Source: an uncultured Bacteroidota bacterium
GTDB taxonomy: Bacteria; Bacteroidota; Bacteroidia; Bacteroidales; F082
Direction of reading: 5' to 3'
NCBI GenBank assembly: GCA_913055825.1
Contig: CAJXKB010000004.1
Span: 1 to 64,000, forward strand
DNA length: 64,000 bases
The notes below the pieces were generated by a model, which worked only from the letters and a program-made list of their open reading frames with translations, did not search any database and was not told the origin of the DNA. The translations under genes were made by a program, and so were the position numbers. Shown in pieces: positions 41,888 to 52,926 of this stretch (positions are counted from its first letter, which is position 1; the number at the start of each line of letters is the position of its first letter).

Positions 41888-44497
41888 TTAATCAATACCT
41901 TTAAGTAAGTTTTTGATTTGATTGAGTTTCATCAGCGCTTCAACAGGGGTCAATGTGTCAATATCCGTATTCAGGATGTCTTGTTTAATTTGATAAAGCA
42001 GGGGGTCGTCAAGCTGTATAAAACTCAATTGTAAATCATCGGTGGGGCTTGAACTTTCCGTGTGATACTCTAATTTGTTGTGAGTGTGTGATTTTTCGAG
42101 TACTTCCAGCAACTCTTTTGCCCTTTTCAAAATTTTAACCGGCATGCCTGCCATTTCGGCTACATGAATCCCAAAGCTGTGTTCACTGCCGCCTTTTTTT
42201 AGTTTCCGTAGAAAGATAACCTTGTTGCCCATTTCTTTAATGGCGATATGATAGTTTTTGATTCGTGGCATACTGGCGGCCATCTCATTTAATTCGTGAT
42301 AGTGTGTGGCAAACAATACTTTGGCGCGGTAAGCTTTGTGATTGTGAAGAAATTCGCCGATAGACCAGGCAATACTGATGCCGTCGTAGGTGCTGGTGCC
42401 ACGGCCGATTTCATCCAGTAAAATCAAACTACGGTTTGAAATGTTATTGAGAATACTGGCGGTTTCGTTCATTTCAACCATAAAAGTGGATTCGCCCGAT
42501 GAAATATTATCGGAAGCTCCCACCCGTGTAAAAACCTTGTCCACCAATCCCAGATTTGCTGCTTCGGCCGGAACATAACAACCCATTTGGGCCATCAGTA
42601 CAATCAGGGCGGTTTGCCTGAGCAAAGCCGATTTACCAGACATATTTGGGCCGGTAAGTATGATGATTTGCTGCTTACTGTTGTCGAGATAAATATCGTT
42701 GGGTATGTAATGCTCGTCAGAGGGCATGTTTTGTTCAATAACCGGATGACGGCCCGCCTTTATGTCGAGAGCGTATTCATCATTGAGTTGTGGTTTGTGA
42801 TAATCGTTTTCTAACGAAATAGTTGCAAATGACAACAAGCAGTCGAGTTTTGCTATTAAATTGGCATCCAATTGAATGGGCTGTACAAAAGTGGCTGTAA
42901 AGCGTACAATGTTTTCAAATAGCTGTTGCTCCAGTATATGTATTTTATCTTCGGCGCCCAGGATTTTCTGCTCGTATTCTTTTAACTCGGCAGTGATGTA
43001 CCGTTCGGCATTGGTGAGGGTTTGTTTGCGGTGCCATTCTTCAGGAACTTTATCTTTATGTGTATTAGTAACTTCGAGATAATACCCAAAAACATTATTG
43101 TAACCAATTTTGAGCGAAGGGATTCCGGTGCGCTTACTTTCACGTTCCCGGATTTGTTGGAGGAAATCTTTTCCCGAATAAGCAATTTTTCTCAATTCGT
43201 CCAGCTCATCCGAAACGCCGTCGGCAATTACCTGTCCTTTGTTTATTGAAGCCGGGGGATCCTCTTTCAGTTCGTTTTTTAATTTATTGGAAAGCGTGCT
43301 GCACGTATTGAGCTGATCGGCCAATTTTTCGATGACAGGGAGGCCGCTACCGGTACAGTTGTTTTTAATTTCGTTTACCGAATCAAGAGAGCGGTGCAAC
43401 TGGACCAGTTCGCGGGGGTTTACCCTGAAAGTAGCAACTTTTGAGATCAGTCTTTCCAGATCGCCCAATCTCTTTAATGTAACTTTCATGGCTTCGTTTT
43501 GTTCCTGATGTTCCATAAAATATCCCACGGCTTCAAGACGTTCCTCAATTTCATGCTTGTCTTTTAACGGCAGACTGATCCAGCGTCTGAGCAGGCGGGC
43601 ACCCATGGGCGACCGGGTCCGGTCCATCACATCCAGCAACGATTTTCCTTCTGGTGATAACGGGTACAACAACTCCAGGTTACGGATGGTAAATTTATCG
43701 AGCCATACATATTTTCCTTCGTCAATGCGGCTGATTGTTGAAATATGGTCCAGATTTTCGTGATGGGTTTCGTAAAGATAATGAATAGCTGCTCCTGCGG
43801 CAATAGTTCCGGATTTAATGTGCTCGATACCAAATCCTTTCAGCGAATTTGTTTTAAAATGGCGCAGTAAAATATCGTTGGCAAAGTCATCGGTAAACAC
43901 CCAATCATCAAAAAAAGTAAGGTAAAATTTGTTTCCGAATTCTTCGGTAAATCGGATGCGGTTTTGACGCTGGACAATCACTTCGCTGGGGTCAAAACCC
44001 TGAAGTAGTTTGTCGATATATTCGTGATTGCCTTCTGCGATAAAAAATTCGCCGGTGGAAATATCCAAAAAAGAAACGCCTGAAATCCCGTTGGTGAGGT
44101 GTACCGCAGCCAGAAAGTTGTTTTCTTTTTGTTCAAGTACATTGTCGTTGAGTGATACTCCGGGTGTAACCAGTTCGGTAACACCGCGCTTTACTATTTT
44201 TTTTGCCAGTTTTGGGTCTTCCAGCTGGTCGCAAATGGCTACCCGGTAACCGGCCCTGACTAATTTAGGCAAATAAGTATCCAGGGCATGGTGGGGGAAA
44301 CCGGCCAACTCCACAAAAGAAGCCGAGCCATTTCTCCTGCGTGTGAGCACAATACCCAAAATGCCGGATGTTTTGATGGCATCTTCACCAAAAGTTTCGT
44401 AAAAATCGCCTACCCTGAATAAAAGCAAAGCATCCGGATATTTTGATTTGATGCTGTTGTATTGCTTCATCAGGGGAGTTTCCACGTATTTTGCCAT
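41888..44497 (-). CDS. mutS: DNA mismatch repair protein MutS
   Basis: 869 residues from the ATG at 44497. The promoter element at 44528-44521 overlaps an in-frame GTG at 44521 and excludes that longer start. Domain I carries the mismatch-reading Phe-x-Glu ([12 protein letters not shown]). The connector, clamp and core follow. The ATPase has Walker [14 protein letters not shown], Walker [17 protein letters not shown] and the ATP-binding His region (FATHYHEL). The C-terminal tail ends in a dimerisation helix. It detects base mismatches and recruits MutL. Confidence 0.97.
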   Translation of the reverse strand: MAKYVETPLMKQYNSIKSKYPDALLLFRVGDFYETFGEDAIKTSGILGIVLTRRRNGSASFVELAGFPHHALDTYLPKLVRAGYRVAICDQLEDPKLAKKIVKRGVTELVTPGVSLNDNVLEQKENNFLAAVHLTNGISGVSFLDISTGEFFIAEGNHEYIDKLLQGFDPSEVIVQRQNRIRFTEEFGNKFYLTFFDDWVFTDDFANDILLRHFKTNSLKGFGIEHIKSGTIAAGAAIHYLYETHHENLDHISTISRIDEGKYVWLDKFTIRNLELLYPLSPEGKSLLDVMDRTRSPMGARLLRRWISLPLKDKHEIEERLEAVGYFMEHQEQNEAMKVTLKRLGDLERLISKVATFRVNPRELVQLHRSLDSVNEIKNNCTGSGLPVIEKLADQLNTCSTLSNKLKNELKEDPPASINKGQVIADGVSDELDELRKIAYSGKDFLQQIRERESKRTGIPSLKIGYNNVFGYYLEVTNTHKDKVPEEWHRKQTLTNAERYITAELKEYEQKILGAEDKIHILEQQLFENIVRFTATFVQPIQLDANLIAKLDCLLSFATISLENDYHKPQLNDEYALDIKAGRHPVIEQNMPSDEHYIPNDIYLDNSKQQIIILTGPNMSGKSALLRQTALIVLMAQMGCYVPAEAANLGLVDKVFTRVGASDNISSGESTFMVEMNETASILNNISNRSLILLDEIGRGTSTYDGISIAWSIGEFLHNHKAYRAKVLFATHYHELNEMAASMPRIKNYHIAIKEMGNKVIFLRKLKKGGSEHSFGIHVAEMAGMPVKILKRAKELLEVLEKSHTHNKLEYHTESSSPTDDLQLSFIQLDDPLLYQIKQDILNTDIDTLTPVEALMKLNQIKNLLKGID

Positions 44498-44520
44498 AGG
44501 TGCACAATTTTTTTTGCCCA

Positions 44521-44528
44521 CAAAGGTA
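44521..44528 (-). promoter_or_regulatory. Promoter -7 element of mutS (TACCTTTG)
   Basis: Perfect TAnnTTTG on the minus strand, 23 nt before the mutS ATG. Decides the mutS start. Confidence 0.65.
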
Positions 44529-44615
44529 ATAATTGCCTGAAAGAAGATGGGTGAACAGTTGATTTTGCCTAAATATTATTTTGATGAAGAAAGATTCACG
44601 ACTTAAAAAAGAAAT

Positions 44616-44623
44616 TAATTTTG
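44616..44623 (+). promoter_or_regulatory. Promoter -7 element (TAATTTTG) of the SpoU methyltransferase gene
   Basis: TAnnTTTG match, 22 nt before the ATG at 44646, divergent from mutS. Confidence 0.6.
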
Positions 44624-44645
44624 CAAAGAAATTTCCCGGAACAAA

Positions 44646-45179
44646 ATGAGAAAATTAATGAATGAAGAATTAAACCGCCTCGATGTGGACGGTTTTAAAC
44701 GAGCGCCAAAAAACCCTTTTGTGCTCGTGCTTGATAATATCCGGAGTTTGAACAATATAGGCTCTGCTTTTCGAACAGCAGATGCTTTTCGGATTGAGGC
44801 CGTTTACCTGTGTGGAATTACGGCAAAGCCCCCACATCGTGACATACAAAAAACAGCTTTGGGTGCTACCGAATCGGTGGAGTGGAAATATTTTGAGCAA
44901 ACGGAGGATGCTATTAGTGAACTTCGAAACCGCGATTATCTGATTGTGGCGGTTGAACAGGCAGATCATAGTATTTCACTGGCTGATTTTTCGGTTGAAA
45001 AGGGACAAAAGTATGCCCTGGTTTTTGGTAATGAAGTTAGGGGCGTTGGAGAAACAATCGTTAAAAATGCTGATGAGGTTGTTGAAATTCCCCAATTTGG
45101 CACCAAGCATTCATTAAATATTTCTGTAAGTGTAGGTGTTGCTTTATGGGGTATATGGCTGAAATATAGCGTATTATAA
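44646..45179 (+). CDS. SpoU/TrmH-family RNA 2'-O-methyltransferase
   Basis: 177 residues, a single SPOUT domain with the three family motifs: NIGSAFRTADAF (motif 1, with Asn and Arg), ALVFGNEVRGVGE (motif 2) and IPQFGTKHSLNISVSVGVAL (motif 3, the knot). It methylates ribose 2'-OH in tRNA or rRNA using S-adenosylmethionine. It lacks the extra N-terminal substrate domain of RlmB, so a tRNA target is more likely, but the position is unknown. Confidence 0.92.
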   Translation: MRKLMNEELNRLDVDGFKRAPKNPFVLVLDNIRSLNNIGSAFRTADAFRIEAVYLCGITAKPPHRDIQKTALGATESVEWKYFEQTEDAISELRNRDYLIVAVEQADHSISLADFSVEKGQKYALVFGNEVRGVGETIVKNADEVVEIPQFGTKHSLNISVSVGVALWGIWLKYSVL

Positions 45180-45274
45180 GATGGTGCTATTGATATCAAC
45201 GTATAATTCCTGTTTTAATCACATGCTGTTTGTTTTATTTGAAAAAAAAATAGTTGCTCCGTAAAAAATAATAT

Positions 45275-45282
45275 TATCTTTG
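45275..45282 (+). promoter_or_regulatory. Promoter of the OmpA-family gene (TATCTTTG)
   Basis: TAnnTTTG with TTG (45254-45256) 18 bp upstream as -33 element. A leader of about 85 nt, very AT-rich, precedes the ATG. Pattern expected for an abundant outer-membrane protein. Confidence 0.6.
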
Positions 45283-45372
45283 CATAAGGCTATATGTTAT
45301 TTGTGGCCAATTAATTACTTTTGAAAAATAATTATATTATAATATTTTAAGTTCATCTAAAAATCACAAAAA

Positions 45373-47886
45373 ATGAAAAAAAATTATTCTTTGCTAACTA
45401 AGGTGCTTTTTTTCAGTCTTTTTATGGCTGTGCCTCTAATGTTTTTCGGGCAGGTAAGCACTACAGCTAAAAAAGCCCCGAAGACACAGAAAAGTACCAG
45501 CTTTACCCCTCATTTATTTATCCAGGGCGATTTTGGCTCAAGCTGGCCAAACGCTGAAGCAGCTACCACCAATTACGTTCCTGATTTTCGTCAGTTTCAG
45601 GTGAATGGCGATTTGGCTTTTGGGTGGCAATTTCTTTCATGGATGAATGCTTACATCAATGCAACGCGCGGTTTTTTAGGGGGTCAGCGTGCGATTTCAA
45701 AAAACACTTATCCTACTTTCCCCGGCAGGGCTCTGAATTTTGACGCCGACTATTACGGAGGAGACATAAACTTGGGTTTTAACCTGTCTAATTTATTTGC
45801 AGGTTATAAAGACCGAACGGTAAATTTTGGTATTCATGCCGGTTTAGGTCAAAATCAGTGGAAATCGAGAACCTTTGATAAAACTACCGGAACTTATCTC
45901 GCTTCTCATGGTTATAAGGGAAATAGCGACTCTCACAATGGTGGAATCCATAACCGGAAAGTGGCTTTGTCAGTCCCCCTCGGTGCCAATGTTGATTTTC
46001 GCGTTAATGACAAATGGGATCTTTTTGCCGATTATACTTATACGTGGTTAGATACTGACCTTTTAGATGGTGTGGTTTCAGGTTATGGAAATTCTGGTAG
46101 GGATGGTTATACAAGGGCTAATATTGGTGCGCGTTTGAAAATTTATACCAACGGAATCAAATCCATGGAGAAAAAATTTGATGCCGAGGCTAAAATTGAA
46201 GTAACCCCACAACCTTTGGTTAAAAAAGGCGATTCCGTCGAACTTACGGTTAAAGGAACTTTCCCGCCAAAATATTTTAACAAAAAGGCGGTTATGATCG
46301 TCCAGTCTGTTTTGAAATATGAAGGAGGCGAAATGGCTTTGGATCCTATTAAGTTAAAAGGTGAAGAAGTAGCCGGTGATGGCGAATTGATTAGTTATAC
46401 CAACGGCGGGTCATTCAGCCATACCATGAAAGTTCCTTACAAAAAAGGGATGGAAGTTGCCAATGTTGCCGCGGCTCCTGTAATTTACACTTATTCGGGG
46501 ACTGATTATAAAACAGCTAAGGATGCTTTGGCCGGAGATAAAAAAGCAGTTCAACTGGCTTCTAAGAACCTGGCTACCGGAACTATTGTTACGCCCGATT
46601 ATATGATCCACAGCGAAACCTTTGCTTTTGCACCTGACGGATACAAAAAAGTTACTGTTTCAACACAGCAGGCAAACCTGTATTTCAAAATAAATGTGGC
46701 AAACCTTAACTGGCATATTGCTTTAAATAAAAATAAGGAGAATTATAATAAACTGAAAAATAACCTTTCCGATTTAGATAAAGGGTGGGCTGTAAAAGGA
46801 ATTACCATTGATGGTTGGGCCTCCCCCGAAGGAGAAGAAACTTTCAACCAGGGCCTTTCGCAACGTCGTGCTGCAACCGCAGAAAAATACATGAAAAATA
46901 AAATCAAAAGAGAATTGCGAAAAAAAGGTAATGCCTTTTCTTTCAAAAGTTTAAGCGATGTTACATTTACCGCCAATGCCAATGGCCCCGACTGGAATGG
47001 TTTTATGAAAGCAGTGGAAAAGTCGAATATTTCTGACAAAGCCGCTATCTTGAATGTAGTGAACTCTGCCGACGAAAGTAAAAAAGAAGAGGAAATCAGA
47101 AATATGATTCAGATTTATCCTGAATTGGCCCGTGATATTCTCCCTCCATTGCGCCGTGCTATTATCAAAGTAAATGCATTTGAACCTAAACATACAGATG
47201 CAGAAATTGCTGCTTTGGCAACCAGTCCCGATTACGCAAAGCTGAAATTAAATGAATTGTTGTATGCTGCTACGCTTACCAACGATTTGAATACCAAAAA
47301 ACAAATTTACGCCAATGCAATGGCTAAAGAGCCTCGTTGTTGGAGAGCAGTAGCCAATGCAGGTGCTGTTGATCTGGAGTTAGGCAATTTTGATGCTGCG
47401 AAAACTTTGCTCCAAAAAGCTAATAAAATGAATGGGAAATCATATCAGATTTATAATAGCATGGGTATCATGTGTGCCATAAAAGGAAATTTTGCTAATG
47501 CTGAAAAGGCTTATAAAAAAGCTCAAAGCCTTGGTGCTAATGAAACCTATAACTTGGGTTTGGTAAACATCATGAAAGGTGATTATGCAGCAGCTGAACA
47601 AATGCTTGTGTCATCTAAATGTGATTATAACCTGGGACTGGCCCAGTTGTTGAACGGCCATTACGCAGCGGCTGCCGGTACATTGAAATGTGCCAGGGAA
47701 ACTGCAAAGGTCGATTATCTGTTGGCGATTGACGGTGCACGTCAAAACAACAAATCCATGATGTTGGAATATTTGTCAAAAGCTGTTAAGTCGGATGCTT
47801 CTTATGCTTCAAAAGCTGCTCGTGATCGTGAATTTTTTAAATTCTTTAAAGATGCTGACTTCAAAGCTTTGGTAAGTGCAAAATAA
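45373..47886 (+). CDS. Barrel-OmpA-TPR outer-membrane protein
   Basis: 837 residues. Signal peptide (1-27, ending FFGQ), a beta-barrel (about 45-255, e.g. FDADYYGGDINLGFNLSN, NVDFRVNDKWDLFADYTYTW), a beta-rich middle (270-430), an OmpA-like peptidoglycan-binding domain (about 435-610: ITIDGWASPEGEETFNQGLS, then QRRAATAEKYM) and C-terminal TPR-like repeats (about 640-800: AKTLLQKANKMNGKSYQIYN). The OmpA domain is interrupted by an insert with an asparagine-rich helix. Probably a structural tether between outer membrane and cell wall with a protein-binding tail. A strong terminator follows. Confidence 0.82.
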   Translation: MKKNYSLLTKVLFFSLFMAVPLMFFGQVSTTAKKAPKTQKSTSFTPHLFIQGDFGSSWPNAEAATTNYVPDFRQFQVNGDLAFGWQFLSWMNAYINATRGFLGGQRAISKNTYPTFPGRALNFDADYYGGDINLGFNLSNLFAGYKDRTVNFGIHAGLGQNQWKSRTFDKTTGTYLASHGYKGNSDSHNGGIHNRKVALSVPLGANVDFRVNDKWDLFADYTYTWLDTDLLDGVVSGYGNSGRDGYTRANIGARLKIYTNGIKSMEKKFDAEAKIEVTPQPLVKKGDSVELTVKGTFPPKYFNKKAVMIVQSVLKYEGGEMALDPIKLKGEEVAGDGELISYTNGGSFSHTMKVPYKKGMEVANVAAAPVIYTYSGTDYKTAKDALAGDKKAVQLASKNLATGTIVTPDYMIHSETFAFAPDGYKKVTVSTQQANLYFKINVANLNWHIALNKNKENYNKLKNNLSDLDKGWAVKGITIDGWASPEGEETFNQGLSQRRAATAEKYMKNKIKRELRKKGNAFSFKSLSDVTFTANANGPDWNGFMKAVEKSNISDKAAILNVVNSADESKKEEEIRNMIQIYPELARDILPPLRRAIIKVNAFEPKHTDAEIAALATSPDYAKLKLNELLYAATLTNDLNTKKQIYANAMAKEPRCWRAVANAGAVDLELGNFDAAKTLLQKANKMNGKSYQIYNSMGIMCAIKGNFANAEKAYKKAQSLGANETYNLGLVNIMKGDYAAAEQMLVSSKCDYNLGLAQLLNGHYAAAAGTLKCARETAKVDYLLAIDGARQNNKSMMLEYLSKAVKSDASYASKAARDREFFKFFKDADFKALVSAK

Positions 47887-47902
47887 AACTTTCATTTTTT
47901 GT

Positions 47903-47938
47903 ATTAAAAAAGGGAGCTGTAAGGCTCCCTTTTTTAAT
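47903..47938. terminator. Bidirectional terminator
   Basis: ATTAAAAAAGGGAGC/GCTCCCTTTTTTAAT with a 6-nt loop, between the convergent OmpA-family and aminopeptidase genes. Confidence 0.9.
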
Positions 47939-47950
47939 GTTTAATCGGTA

Positions 47951-49246
47951 TTACAGTTTTGCCTGCATAAGTGCTTCAATTTCCTCCACTTCTATGGGGA
48001 ATCCTGCCATCAGATCGACAGGTTGTCCGTCGGTTATTAAAATATCATTCTCAATACGAATGCCCAGATGCTCTTCCGTGATGTAAATACCCGGCTCACA
48101 GGTTAAAACCATGCCCGGTTTCAGGGGCTCATGTTTTGCTCCAACATCATGCACGTCTAATCCCATGAAATGTGAAGTGCCATGCATAAAATACTTCTTA
48201 AAAAGAGGCTGGGAGGGGTCTTGCTTTTGAATATCTTCTTTGTTAAATAAACCCAAACCAATCATTTCCTCTTCCATCAATTTATTGGTGGCTTCATTAA
48301 TATCGTTGATGGTATTACCGGGGACATACAGTTTCTTCACCTCTTTCATAACTCTTAAAACCGCATTGTAGCAAGCTTTTTGCCGATCAGTAAATCGACC
48401 GCTTACTGGTATGGTTCTGCTCATGTCGGCAGTGTAATTGGCATATTCGGCTCCAAAATCCATCAATAACAAGTCTCCTTTTTTGCAGGCTTTGTCGTTC
48501 TCGGTATAATGCAATGCGCAAGCGCTTTTTCCTGAGGCGATAATTGGCGCATAACCGTGACCAGTTGCTCCTTGCCTGATAAATTCGTGCGTTATTTCAG
48601 CTTCCACTTCATATTCCATTTTACCGGGTTTGGTAAAGTTTAAAACCCTGCGAAAAGCATCGTTGGTAATTTGACAGGCCTTTTTAATCAATTCAATTTC
48701 TTCCTTGCTTTTGATAAGGCGTTGGCGGGTTAATAAAGGTGCTGCACGTTTATAATGGTGCAACGGATAGTTTTTTTGTATCTTTTTTCCTAAGCGTGTT
48801 TCTCTACTTTCCACCTCTGGAAAGAATTTGATGTATTCGTTGGCATTTAAATACACTTGATGCACATAGGTCATGAGTTCTTTAAGATAGGCTTCAAAAT
48901 CATCCAGCACAAAAACATTTTCAATTCCTGAAATTTTACGCGCTTCCTCCGGGGTATATTTATGCCCTTCCCAGGTTTCCAGAATAGGATTCGATTTAAG
49001 AATAAACAAGGCCTCACGCAGGTTTTCGTTTGGCGATTGAGGAGCCAGAATCAGGATGCTTTTTTCTTGTTCGATACCCGTGAGATAGAAAAAATCGGAG
49101 CTTTGGCGATAAGGGTGAAATTGGTCGCCATTCCTCGGACATTGATCGTTTGAGAAAAAAATTGCTGCTGATTGCTGTTCCATTTGACTGGAAAAGTCTT
49201 TTCTGTTTTTTTTATACAGGTTGTTACTTATTGGCTGATAGCGCAT
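47951..49246 (-). CDS. pepP: Aminopeptidase P family protein (M24B)
   Basis: 431 residues. N-terminal AMP_N domain (about 1-135: SAAIFFSNDQCPRNGDQFHP, then YRQSSDFFYLTG) and C-terminal pita-bread metallopeptidase with the metal ligands Asp (LLMDFGAEY), Asp (YTADMSRT), His (GTSHFMGLDVHDVG), Glu (LTCEPGIYI) and Glu (GIRIENDILI). It removes the N-terminal residue preceding proline, using a Mn2+ pair in the cytoplasm. Full length and complete active site. Confidence 0.94.
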   Translation of the reverse strand: MRYQPISNNLYKKNRKDFSSQMEQQSAAIFFSNDQCPRNGDQFHPYRQSSDFFYLTGIEQEKSILILAPQSPNENLREALFILKSNPILETWEGHKYTPEEARKISGIENVFVLDDFEAYLKELMTYVHQVYLNANEYIKFFPEVESRETRLGKKIQKNYPLHHYKRAAPLLTRQRLIKSKEEIELIKKACQITNDAFRRVLNFTKPGKMEYEVEAEITHEFIRQGATGHGYAPIIASGKSACALHYTENDKACKKGDLLLMDFGAEYANYTADMSRTIPVSGRFTDRQKACYNAVLRVMKEVKKLYVPGNTINDINEATNKLMEEEMIGLGLFNKEDIQKQDPSQPLFKKYFMHGTSHFMGLDVHDVGAKHEPLKPGMVLTCEPGIYITEEHLGIRIENDILITDGQPVDLMAGFPIEVEEIEALMQAKL

Positions 49247-49308
49247 AATTCTAAAATTTAAACTTGTTATAAATTATCTATTGAACTAAAAATTTCCAAA
49301 TACTTTGA

Positions 49309-49316
49309 TACCTTTG
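49309..49316 (+). promoter_or_regulatory. Promoter -7 element of sdhCAB (TACCTTTG)
   Basis: Perfect TAnnTTTG. It places the transcription start near 49321 and supports the ATG at 49376 rather than the in-frame TTG at 49316 as the sdhC start. Confidence 0.6.
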
Positions 49317-49375
49317 TGCATCATCATTTTGCAAAATTAATTAATAGGTTCATACAATATGTAAATTTCAATCTT

Positions 49376-50035
49376 ATGAGTAACAAACCTTACTATTCTT
49401 CCATAACGAAGAAAATTATCATGTCGTTGATGGGGCTGTTTTTGTTGACGTTTTTATTGGTGCATCTCACCTTAAATTCGTTCTTGCTCTTCGACAAAGA
49501 ATTGTTTAATGAAGGGGCCCATTTTATGGGAACTAATCCCTTTATCCAGGTTTTCCAGTGGGTGCTGTTTGCAGGATTTGCCATCCACATTATTTATGGA
49601 ATTATCCTGCAAATCCAGAATTGGATGTCACGGCCTACCGGCTATAAAAAAAGAGCCTTTATGGAACAGTCGCCCTTTTCAAAGTATATGATTTATACAG
49701 GGCTGCTGATTTTTATTTTCCTGGCGATTCATTTGACCAACTTTTTCTTTGTAAAAATGGGATGGGTTGGAAATGGTATCCCCGAAGTGGGCGGTAAGGA
49801 AGATATGGGGCAACTGGTCATCGACCTGTTCCATAATGGAGGTTATGTAACTTTATACGTGGTGTTGATTTTGTTGATGGGCTTTCACCTCGATCATGCA
49901 TTTCAGTCGGCTTTTCAAACTTTGGGACTTAACCATAAAACTTATTGGGGTTTTATTAAAGGTCTGAGCCGTGTATACGCCATAGTCGTAACCCTTGGCT
50001 TTGTGATTATTCCTTTGATTTTACATTTTAAATAG
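49376..50035 (+). CDS. sdhC: Succinate dehydrogenase / fumarate reductase cytochrome b subunit
   Basis: 219 residues from the ATG at 49376. Five membrane helices of the fused di-haem type used with menaquinone; haem-ligand His candidates are in the helices (LVHLTLNSF, AIHIIYGI, AIHLTNFFF, GFHLDHAF). It anchors SdhA/SdhB to the inner membrane and links succinate/fumarate chemistry to the quinone pool. First gene of sdhCAB. Confidence 0.95.
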   Translation: MSNKPYYSSITKKIIMSLMGLFLLTFLLVHLTLNSFLLFDKELFNEGAHFMGTNPFIQVFQWVLFAGFAIHIIYGIILQIQNWMSRPTGYKKRAFMEQSPFSKYMIYTGLLIFIFLAIHLTNFFFVKMGWVGNGIPEVGGKEDMGQLVIDLFHNGGYVTLYVVLILLMGFHLDHAFQSAFQTLGLNHKTYWGFIKGLSRVYAIVVTLGFVIIPLILHFK

Positions 50036-50044
50036 TATTGCGTT

Positions 50045-51991
50045 ATGACTAAAATAGATTCAAAAATTCCTGAAGGGCCTTTGGCCAATAAATGGACACA
50101 TTATAAAGAACATCAGAAGCTGGTGAACCCACCCAACAAGAGTAAAATTGATATTATTGTTGTGGGTACGGGACTTGCCGGTGGCGCTGCTGCTGCCAGT
50201 TTGGGTGAGATGGGATTTAATGTAAAAGTGTTTTGTATCCAGGATAGCCCGAGAAGGGCGCACAGTATTGCTGCCCAGGGTGGTATTAATGCAGCCAAAA
50301 ATTATCCCAACGATGGAGACAGCATTTACCGCTTGTTTTACGATACGGTAAAAGGTGGTGACTACCGTGGCCGTGAAGCCAATACCTATCGTCTTGCAGA
50401 AGTAAGTAATAATATCATTGACCAATGCGTTGCTCAAGGCGTTCCTTTTGCCCGTGAATACGGTGGATACCTTGCTACCCGTTCATTCGGTGGTGCACAG
50501 GTGTCGCGTACATTCTATGCCCGTGGTCAGACCGGACAGCAATTGCTTTTGGGTGCTTATGGCGCTTTAAGTAAAGAAATTAAACGGGGTTCGGTTGAAT
50601 TGTTTACCCGTCGCGAAATGGTTGACCTTGTGGTGATGAAAGACGGTCGTGCACGTGGTATCATCGTAAGAAACTTGTTTACCGGTGAAATTGAGCGTTA
50701 TAGTGCTCATGCCGTTTTATTGGCTACCGGTGGTTATGGTAATTTATATTACCTCTCTACCAATGCCATGACTTCCAATGGTAGTGCTGCCTGGCGTGCC
50801 TACAAACGGGGTGCATATTTTGCTAACCCGTGTTATGTGCAAATTCACCCAACATGTATCCCTGTTCATGGTGACTATCAGTCGAAACTGACACTGATGA
50901 GTGAAAGTTTGAGGAACGACGGTCGTATTTGGGTACCGAAAAAGAAAGAAGATGCGGAAAGAATCAGGAATAAAGAGATTCGTCCACGTGAAATCCCGGA
51001 AGAAGATCGCGATTATTACCTCGAAAGAAGGTATCCTGCCTTTGGTAACCTGGTTCCACGTGATGTGGCTTCCCGGGCAGCCAAAGAACGTTGCGATGCC
51101 GGTTACGGTGTAGGGACAGGTAAGGCTGTTTTCCTAGATTTTAAAGATGCCATTGCCCGTTTAGGTAAAGATGTGATTAAGGCACGCTATGGCAACCTGT
51201 TCGATATGTACGAACGCATTGTTGATGACGATCCGTATGAAACACCTATGATGATTTATCCTGCCATTCACTATGTCATGGGTGGACTTTGGGTTGATTA
51301 TGAATTGCAAAGTAATATTCCTGGTTTGTTTGTTGGTGGCGAAGCCAACTTCTCTGACCATGGTGCCAACCGTTTGGGAGCTTCTGCTTTGATGCAGGGA
51401 TTGTCCGATGGCTATTTCGTTTTACCATATACCATGCAGAATTATTTAGCTGACCAAATTACCGTAGGTAAAATACCGACAGATTCGCCTGAATTTGAGG
51501 CTGCTGAAAAAGAAGTGCACGAGAGAATTGATAAATTATTATCAATTAATGGAACCGAAACAGTTGATTCCATTCATAAACGTTTGGGACACATTATGTG
51601 GGATCATGCCGGTATGGCACGTACCAAAGAAGGCCTGGAAGAAGGCATCAAAATGATTCAGGAATTGCGCCAGGAGTTCTGGACAAATGTTAGAGTTCCC
51701 GGAACCAAGGAAGGAATCAATATTGAACTCGAAAAGGCTTTGCGCTTGGCTGATTTTCTTGAGCTGGGCGAATTGCTTGCACGCGATGCTTTACATCGTG
51801 AAGAATCGGCCGGAGGCCATTTCCGCGAGGAGCACCAAACGCCTGAAGGTGAAGCCTTGCGTAACGACAAAGACTTTATGTATGTCGCTGCCTGGGAGTA
51901 TCAGGGTGATGATAAAGCTCCAAAACTCAATAAAGAGCCCCTTGTTTATGAAAATATCGAGGTGAAAACACGTAACTATAAAACAGCCTAA
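50045..51991 (+). CDS. sdhA: Succinate dehydrogenase / fumarate reductase flavoprotein subunit
   Basis: 648 residues. FAD-binding motif [19 protein letters not shown], and covalent FAD-linkage His in the segment [16 protein letters not shown]. Substrate-binding and catalytic regions include HPTCIPVHG and an Arg-rich capping segment ([16 protein letters not shown]), plus [13 protein letters not shown]. It interconverts succinate and fumarate. Nine bp after sdhC. The long Bacteroidota-type sequence is used in both respiratory directions in anaerobes, so direction cannot be assigned. Confidence 0.97.
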   Translation: MTKIDSKIPEGPLANKWTHYKEHQKLVNPPNKSKIDIIVVGTGLAGGAAAASLGEMGFNVKVFCIQDSPRRAHSIAAQGGINAAKNYPNDGDSIYRLFYDTVKGGDYRGREANTYRLAEVSNNIIDQCVAQGVPFAREYGGYLATRSFGGAQVSRTFYARGQTGQQLLLGAYGALSKEIKRGSVELFTRREMVDLVVMKDGRARGIIVRNLFTGEIERYSAHAVLLATGGYGNLYYLSTNAMTSNGSAAWRAYKRGAYFANPCYVQIHPTCIPVHGDYQSKLTLMSESLRNDGRIWVPKKKEDAERIRNKEIRPREIPEEDRDYYLERRYPAFGNLVPRDVASRAAKERCDAGYGVGTGKAVFLDFKDAIARLGKDVIKARYGNLFDMYERIVDDDPYETPMMIYPAIHYVMGGLWVDYELQSNIPGLFVGGEANFSDHGANRLGASALMQGLSDGYFVLPYTMQNYLADQITVGKIPTDSPEFEAAEKEVHERIDKLLSINGTETVDSIHKRLGHIMWDHAGMARTKEGLEEGIKMIQELRQEFWTNVRVPGTKEGINIELEKALRLADFLELGELLARDALHREESAGGHFREEHQTPEGEALRNDKDFMYVAAWEYQGDDKAPKLNKEPLVYENIEVKTRNYKTA

Positions 51992-52032
51992 TTGAGTATC
52001 AATCAGTTTAATAACAATTAAAAAATAGAACA

Positions 52033-52773
52033 ATGGATCTAAAATTAAAAATATGGCGTCAAGCCTCCCCAACTGATAAGGGTAAGTTTGTAGATTACGA
52101 AGTTCACAACATATCTTCCGATGCCTCTTTTTTGGAAATGATTGACATCTTAAATGATGAGCTCATTGCAAAAGGTGAACGTCCTGTGGCATTTGATCAT
52201 GATTGTCGTGAAGGAATCTGCGGAATGTGTAGCATGTTCATCAATGGTCATCCCCATGGCCCCGAAGCGGCCACCACTACCTGCCAGTTGCACATGCGTA
52301 AATTTAAAGATGGTGAAACGATTGTCATTGAACCATGGCGCGCCAAACCTTTCCCGGTAATTAGAGACTTGATTGTGGATCGTTCCGCATTTGATCTGAT
52401 TATTCAGGAAGCCGGTTATATTTCAGCATCTACCGGTGGTACCCCCGATGCCAATGCCATTCCCATCAAAAAGGAAAATGCTGACCTGGCTATGGATGCA
52501 GCCGCTTGTATTGGTTGTGGTGCCTGTGTAGCTGCCTGTAAAAATGCATCTGCCATGCTTTTCGTTTCGGCCAAAGTTTCGCAATTTGCACTTTTACCCC
52601 AAGGTAAAGTGGAAGCCAAAGACCGTGTGAAAAAAATGGTTGCCAAAATGGATGAATTGGGATTTGGTAACTGTACCAATACCTATGCTTGTGAAGCCGA
52701 ATGTCCAAAAGAGATTTCAATTACCAATATTGCCCGTATGAACCGTCAGTTTATTGGCGCAAAATTGGGTTAA
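52033..52773 (+). CDS. sdhB: Succinate dehydrogenase / fumarate reductase iron-sulfur subunit
   Basis: 246 residues with all three cluster motifs: [2Fe-2S] [12 protein letters not shown] with a later Cys (TTTCQLH), [4Fe-4S] [15 protein letters not shown], and [3Fe-4S] [17 protein letters not shown]. It carries electrons between the flavin of SdhA and quinone at SdhC. Last gene of the operon, closed by a terminator. Confidence 0.97.
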   Translation: MDLKLKIWRQASPTDKGKFVDYEVHNISSDASFLEMIDILNDELIAKGERPVAFDHDCREGICGMCSMFINGHPHGPEAATTTCQLHMRKFKDGETIVIEPWRAKPFPVIRDLIVDRSAFDLIIQEAGYISASTGGTPDANAIPIKKENADLAMDAAACIGCGACVAACKNASAMLFVSAKVSQFALLPQGKVEAKDRVKKMVAKMDELGFGNCTNTYACEAECPKEISITNIARMNRQFIGAKLG

Positions 52774-52795
52774 GTAATAGAAATTTAGTTGCAGA

Positions 52796-52837
52796 AGCAG
52801 GTATCTTCCTTTGGGGGAGTGGTACCTGCTTTTTTTA
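52796..52837 (+). terminator. Terminator of sdhCAB
   Basis: AGCAGGTA (52796-52803) / TACCTGCT (52823-52830) with a T7 run. Confidence 0.88.
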
Positions 52838-52899
52838 TGAAAAGATAAGTGTTCGTTTTTTTCCTGAATATTAGGTGGGCGGCACTAAGGCAAATCCTG

Positions 52900-52907
52900 T
52901 ATTTTTG
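52900..52907 (+). promoter_or_regulatory. Promoter -7 element of holB (TATTTTTG)
   Basis: TAnnTTTG match 19 nt before the GTG start of holB. Confidence 0.55.
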
Positions 52908-52926
52908 AACAATTAAAATCTTAATT

